Below are positions 5,700 through 7,951 of a stretch of DNA of 7,951 bases, one piece after another. Under the pieces are notes generated by a model. That model saw only the letters and a program-made list of their open reading frames with translations, ran no database searches and was not told the origin of the DNA. The stretch spans positions 1 to 7,951 of the forward strand of contig CAXTNC010000150.1 of assembly GCA_964245495.1 (NCBI GenBank). Direction: 5' to 3'. Numbering within the stretch: the first letter of the stretch is position 1; each line of letters starts with the position of its first letter. The stretch is from LMUY01 sp964245495 (GTDB lineage Bacteria > Pseudomonadota > Alphaproteobacteria > Acetobacterales > Acetobacteraceae). Both the position numbers and the translations under genes were made by a program.

Positions 5700-5956
5700 C
5701 TCCGGCTGCTCGCGAACCCAGGCTCAAACACGCGTCCGATGTCGGCCCGGATCAAGCCGATGTCCTGCAACTCGCGGTCAGTGAGTCCGGACAGCTGCGA
5801 AAAGGCGCGCCGCCTCTCAAGCCAGGCAGCGATCCAGGTGAACAGGCCGTGACGGGGCAGGCCATTGCGGTTCCGCTGCTCGGCATGGTGCTCCGGATAG
5901 CCCGGCTGGTTGGCAGGAAGGAGCGCCAATTCCTTCTTGGACACGTAGGCGTTCAT
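5696..5956 (-). CDS. DUF1127 domain protein (YjiS-like)
   Basis: 86 aa, complete. The C-terminal half (about 38-76) is the DUF1127 signature: W41/W45, an ERRRAFSQLSGL segment, then TDRELQDIGLIRADI. Proteins of this family are small and Arg-rich and abundant in alphaproteobacteria. Some have been linked to RNA turnover, phosphate or stress physiology, for example Rhodobacter CcaF1. The function of this one is not known. Residues 1-37 are a poorly conserved extension rich in Asn, His, Pro and Arg. ATG 5956 follows AGGG at about a 10-nt spacer. The gene runs convergently into prmA, sharing a CTAG in which both TAG stops lie, and is divergent from the aminopeptidase P gene. Confidence 0.87.
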   Translation of the reverse strand: MNAYVSKKELALLPANQPGYPEHHAEQRNRNGLPRHGLFTWIAAWLERRRAFSQLSGLTDRELQDIGLIRADIGRVFEPGFASSRS

Positions 5957-5992
5957 GACGATAAAACCCTGATGGTTGCATCTGGTGCGGAA

Positions 5993-6010
5993 GGCCGCCG
6001 CGCGGCGGCC
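5993..6010. repeat. 18-bp perfect palindrome
   Basis: GGCCGCCGCGCGGCGGCC equals its own reverse complement over all 18 bases. It lies 36 bp upstream of the DUF1127 start, outside any gene. It could be an operator or, if within the DUF1127 leader, part of an RNA structure. With no unpaired loop bases, a hairpin would have to open some central pairs. High local GC raises the chance of such a palindrome arising by accident. Confidence 0.5.
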
Positions 6011-6013
6011 GAG

Positions 6014-6095
6014 TGCATTTGCCGTGTCGCAATATACGCCTCTCCAGACCGACCGCCCTACGCCATGCCCAGCCGACAGCTATGCGCCAAATGCA
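6014..6095. repeat. Inverted pair of TGCATTTG words
   Basis: TGCATTTG at 6014-6021 is followed by its exact reverse complement CAAATGCA at 6088-6095. Extended to 11 bases the two copies read TGCATTTG[C/G]CG in their own orientation, a single difference. A weaker third copy, TGCATCTG, lies at 5977-5984. Placement inside a divergent promoter region would suit a shared regulator, but no known consensus is recognised. Confidence 0.35.
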
Positions 6096-6125
6096 TGGTA
6101 AACTCTACAGGTGTGTTAATAACTC

Positions 6126-7883
6126 ATGTCAGCCACTCGGGTTGCAGCGTTGCGGACTGTCCTCAAGGCTTGGGACGTCGACGGTTTCTTGGTGCCTCGC
6201 GCCGACGAGCACCTGGGGGAGTACGTGCCGCCAGGGGCCGAGCGCCTTGCTTGGCTGACGGGGTTCACCGGCAGCGCCGGCCTCGCGGTCGTGCTGGCCG
6301 CGGAGGCGGCCGTGTTCACGGATGGCCGCTATGTCCTGCAAGTGGCCGAGGAAACGGACGGCGCGGTGTTTGAGCGTTTGCACGTCGTGGACCAGCCGGC
6401 GCCAGAATGGGCCGCAGCCCGCGTGCGCCGCCTGGGCTATGATCCTTGGCTCATCAGCGAGGACGCCCTGGCGCGCTACACGGCGGCCGGGCTGGAGATG
6501 GTGCCGCTGCAAGCCAACCCGATCGACCTGGTTTGGCAAGACCGGCCGGCCCCGCCAAGCGCTGCGGCCGTGCCGCACCCGCTGGCGTTCGCCGGGCAGG
6601 GCGCCGACGAGAAGCGGGCAGCGCTGGGCGAGATGCTGCGTTCAGCCAAGCAGGATGCCTGCGTGCTGACGGACCCGGCCAGCATCAACTGGCTGCTCAA
6701 CCTGCGCGGGGCGGACTTGCCCTTCGTGCCCGTGGCGCTCGCCTTCGCCATCGCCCGCGCTGATGCCCGGGTTGACCTGTTCATCTCCGAAGGCAAGCTG
6801 CCGGACGCCACCCGGCACTGGCTGGGTCCGGCGGTTTGCTGCCATGAGCCAGCCGCGCTCGCCGCCGCCCTGGCCGGCTCGGCAGGCCAGACCGTCCGGG
6901 TGGACCCGGCAACCGCGCCTGCGGCCGTGGCGCAAGCCCTGCGGCGCGCCGGGGCCGTCGTGGTGGACGCGATGGACCCTTGCCTGCTGCCCAAGGCGGG
7001 CAAGAACCCCGTGGAGCAGGCAGGCGCGCGGGCGGCGCAGCAGCGGGACGGGGTGGCCGTGTGCCGCTTCCTGTCATGGCTGGAAACGGCGGAAGGGGAG
7101 ACGGAGATGTCGGCGGCTGGGCAGCTGCTGCGCTTCCGGCAGGACGCGCCAGGCTTCCAGGGCGAGAGCTTCCCCGCCATCTCAGGCGCTGCGGAGCATG
7201 GTGCGATCATCCATTACCGGGTCACGCCAGCAACGGACCGCGCCATCGGCCGCGATGAGGTCTACCTGATCGACAGCGGCGGCCAGTATGAGGAAGGCAC
7301 CACGGACATCACCCGCACGGTCTGGACCGGGCCTGGCGCGCCGCTCGACGGGCTGCGCCGGCGGTTCACCCGCGTCCTGCAAGGCCATGTCGCGCTGTCC
7401 ACCACCGTCTTTCCCCACGGCGTGGCGGGCGCGCACCTGGACGCCGTGGCGCGGCGTCCGCTTTGGGGGGATGGCCTCGACTACGATCATGGCACGGGGC
7501 ACGGCGTCGGCAGCTATCTTTCGGTGCACGAGGGGCCGGTCAGCCTGTCCCGCGCCGCCCGCACGGTGCCGATCGAGGCCGGCATGATCCTGTCGAACGA
7601 GCCTGGCTTCTACGCTGCGGGCCGTTACGGCATCCGCCTGGAGAACCTGCTGCTCGTGCAGCCGGCGGACCTGCCTGACGCTGTCCGGCCGTTCCTGCGC
7701 TTCGAAGTGCTGACGCTGGCGCCGTTCGACCGCAGCTTGATCGACACGGCCTTGCTGAGCGAGGCGGAACGCGAGTGGGTGGACGGCTACCATGCCCGGG
7801 TCGCGGCCGAGCTGACGGGACTGGGCGGGCCAGGCTTGGACGCATGGCTGGCGCGGGCCTGCCGGTCACTCTCAATCAAGTGA
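6126..7883 (+). CDS. Aminopeptidase P family protein (M24B Xaa-Pro aminopeptidase)
   Basis: 585 aa, complete. It is predicted to remove N-terminal residues preceding proline, using a dinuclear metal centre, usually Mn2+. The layout is the three-domain eukaryote-like form: creatinase N-domain 1 (about 10-140, with YDPWLIS), N-domain 2 (about 150-305), M24 pita-bread catalytic domain (about 305-525) and a C-terminal extension (about 530-585). Metal ligands are all present at the expected spacing: D383 (LIDSGGQY), D394 (TTDITRT), H459 (GTGHGVG), E492 (NEPGFY) and E506 (IRLEN). The accessory His residues are H363 (IIHYR) and H468 (VHEGP). It has no signal peptide and is probably cytoplasmic. ATG 6126 is the first start after an in-frame TAA at 6117. 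AGGTG at 6109-6113 is a distant ribosome site, with a 12-nt spacer. The two-domain E. coli PepP is a more distant relative, so no symbol is given. Confidence 0.95.
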   Translation: MSATRVAALRTVLKAWDVDGFLVPRADEHLGEYVPPGAERLAWLTGFTGSAGLAVVLAAEAAVFTDGRYVLQVAEETDGAVFERLHVVDQPAPEWAAARVRRLGYDPWLISEDALARYTAAGLEMVPLQANPIDLVWQDRPAPPSAAAVPHPLAFAGQGADEKRAALGEMLRSAKQDACVLTDPASINWLLNLRGADLPFVPVALAFAIARADARVDLFISEGKLPDATRHWLGPAVCCHEPAALAAALAGSAGQTVRVDPATAPAAVAQALRRAGAVVVDAMDPCLLPKAGKNPVEQAGARAAQQRDGVAVCRFLSWLETAEGETEMSAAGQLLRFRQDAPGFQGESFPAISGAAEHGAIIHYRVTPATDRAIGRDEVYLIDSGGQYEEGTTDITRTVWTGPGAPLDGLRRRFTRVLQGHVALSTTVFPHGVAGAHLDAVARRPLWGDGLDYDHGTGHGVGSYLSVHEGPVSLSRAARTVPIEAGMILSNEPGFYAAGRYGIRLENLLLVQPADLPDAVRPFLRFEVLTLAPFDRSLIDTALLSEAEREWVDGYHARVAAELTGLGGPGLDAWLARACRSLSIK

Positions 7884-7951
7884 TGGGCCGTTCCCGCCTG
7901 CCTTGCTGGGCGCGATGGACGCCCGCATGGCCGAGCCGGTCCACAACGGCG
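7884..7951. other. Window tail after aminopeptidase P; no supportable gene
   Basis: Sixty-eight bases with high G/C at one codon phase, so coding sequence is likely to begin or end here. Two readings fit: a plus-strand start at ATG 7915 (MDARMAEPVHNG), or the C-terminus of a convergent minus-strand gene ending in a TGA at 7874-7872 inside the aminopeptidase 3' end. The fragment is too short to choose. No stem-loop terminator with a T-run is visible. Confidence 0.3.

Larger units (their letters stand above)
5957..6125. promoter_or_regulatory. Divergent intergenic region, DUF1127 / aminopeptidase P
   Basis: This 169-bp region separates two outward-facing genes and must supply at least one promoter. 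The first 36 bp next to the DUF1127 start and the last 20 bp before the aminopeptidase start are A/T-richer. TATATT (minus strand, 6036-6031) is a possible -10 for DUF1127, but no matching -35 is evident. I see no convincing sigma70 pair for the aminopeptidase gene. The region also holds an 18-bp palindrome and three TGCATTTG-like words, listed separately. Confidence 0.45.

Noticed and set aside
6476..7210. Minus-strand open frame inside the aminopeptidase P gene
   Set aside because: It is a shadow of a complete M24B gene with all metal ligands. It has no domain and low-complexity Ala/Ser/Arg content.
7884..7951. A new gene starting at ATG 7915 or a convergent gene end
   Set aside because: Both readings show coding-like third-position bias, but fewer than 25 codons are visible and no family is recognisable.
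1..7951. CRISPR array, insertion sequence, prophage or defence system
   Set aside because: There are no regularly spaced repeats, transposase or integrase, terminal inverted repeats or defence domains. Every sizeable gene has a housekeeping or metabolic assignment, or belongs to a small conserved family.

Overview
The window is GC-rich, gene-dense chromosomal DNA with strong G/C bias at third codon positions. The gene families point to an alphaproteobacterium: a cobS-cobT pair next to a C-terminal J-domain protein and bolA, a small ribbon-helix-helix protein, prmA, a DUF1127 protein, a three-domain aminopeptidase P, and a perfect CtrA-type box. I lean towards Rhodospirillales/Acetobacteraceae. 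That placement is inferred from gene content and neighbourhood; no rRNA or other marker gene is present.

Left half (1-4020), minus strand, read from right to left: a J-domain co-chaperone-like gene (3433-4020), cobS (2357-3373), cobT (480-2354) and the start of a TonB/TolA-like energy transducer (470 down to 1, cut by the window edge). CobS (AAA+ ATPase) and CobT (VWA/MIDAS protein) are the motor half of the aerobic cobaltochelatase that inserts cobalt into hydrogenobyrinic acid a,c-diamide. The large subunit CobN is not in the window. cobS and cobT are only 2 nt apart. The TonB-like frame opens 9 nt after the cobT stop in the same reading frame, so the four genes are probably one operon.

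Middle (4021-5699), plus strand: bolA (4124-4390) diverges from the J-domain gene across a ~100-bp shared promoter region. A 126-bp AT-richer gap follows, carrying a perfect TTAA-N7-TTAAC box. Then come a ribbon-helix-helix protein gene (4517-4777) and prmA (4791-5699), which methylates ribosomal protein L11. The last two are 13 nt apart and probably cotranscribed, possibly under CtrA control.

Right part (5696-7951): a small DUF1127 gene on the minus strand converges on prmA, and the two TAG stops overlap within one CTAG. A 169-bp divergent intergenic region, with an 18-bp perfect palindrome and repeated TGCATTTG-like words, separates it from a complete M24B aminopeptidase P (6126-7883). The last 68 bases hold no gene I can support.

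I see no tRNA, rRNA, CRISPR, insertion sequence, prophage or convincing intrinsic terminator. This is largely an ordinary core-genome neighbourhood. The most interesting points are the CtrA-type box, the TonB-like gene tightly coupled to cobT, and the conserved-looking link between a J-domain protein and the chelatase motor.
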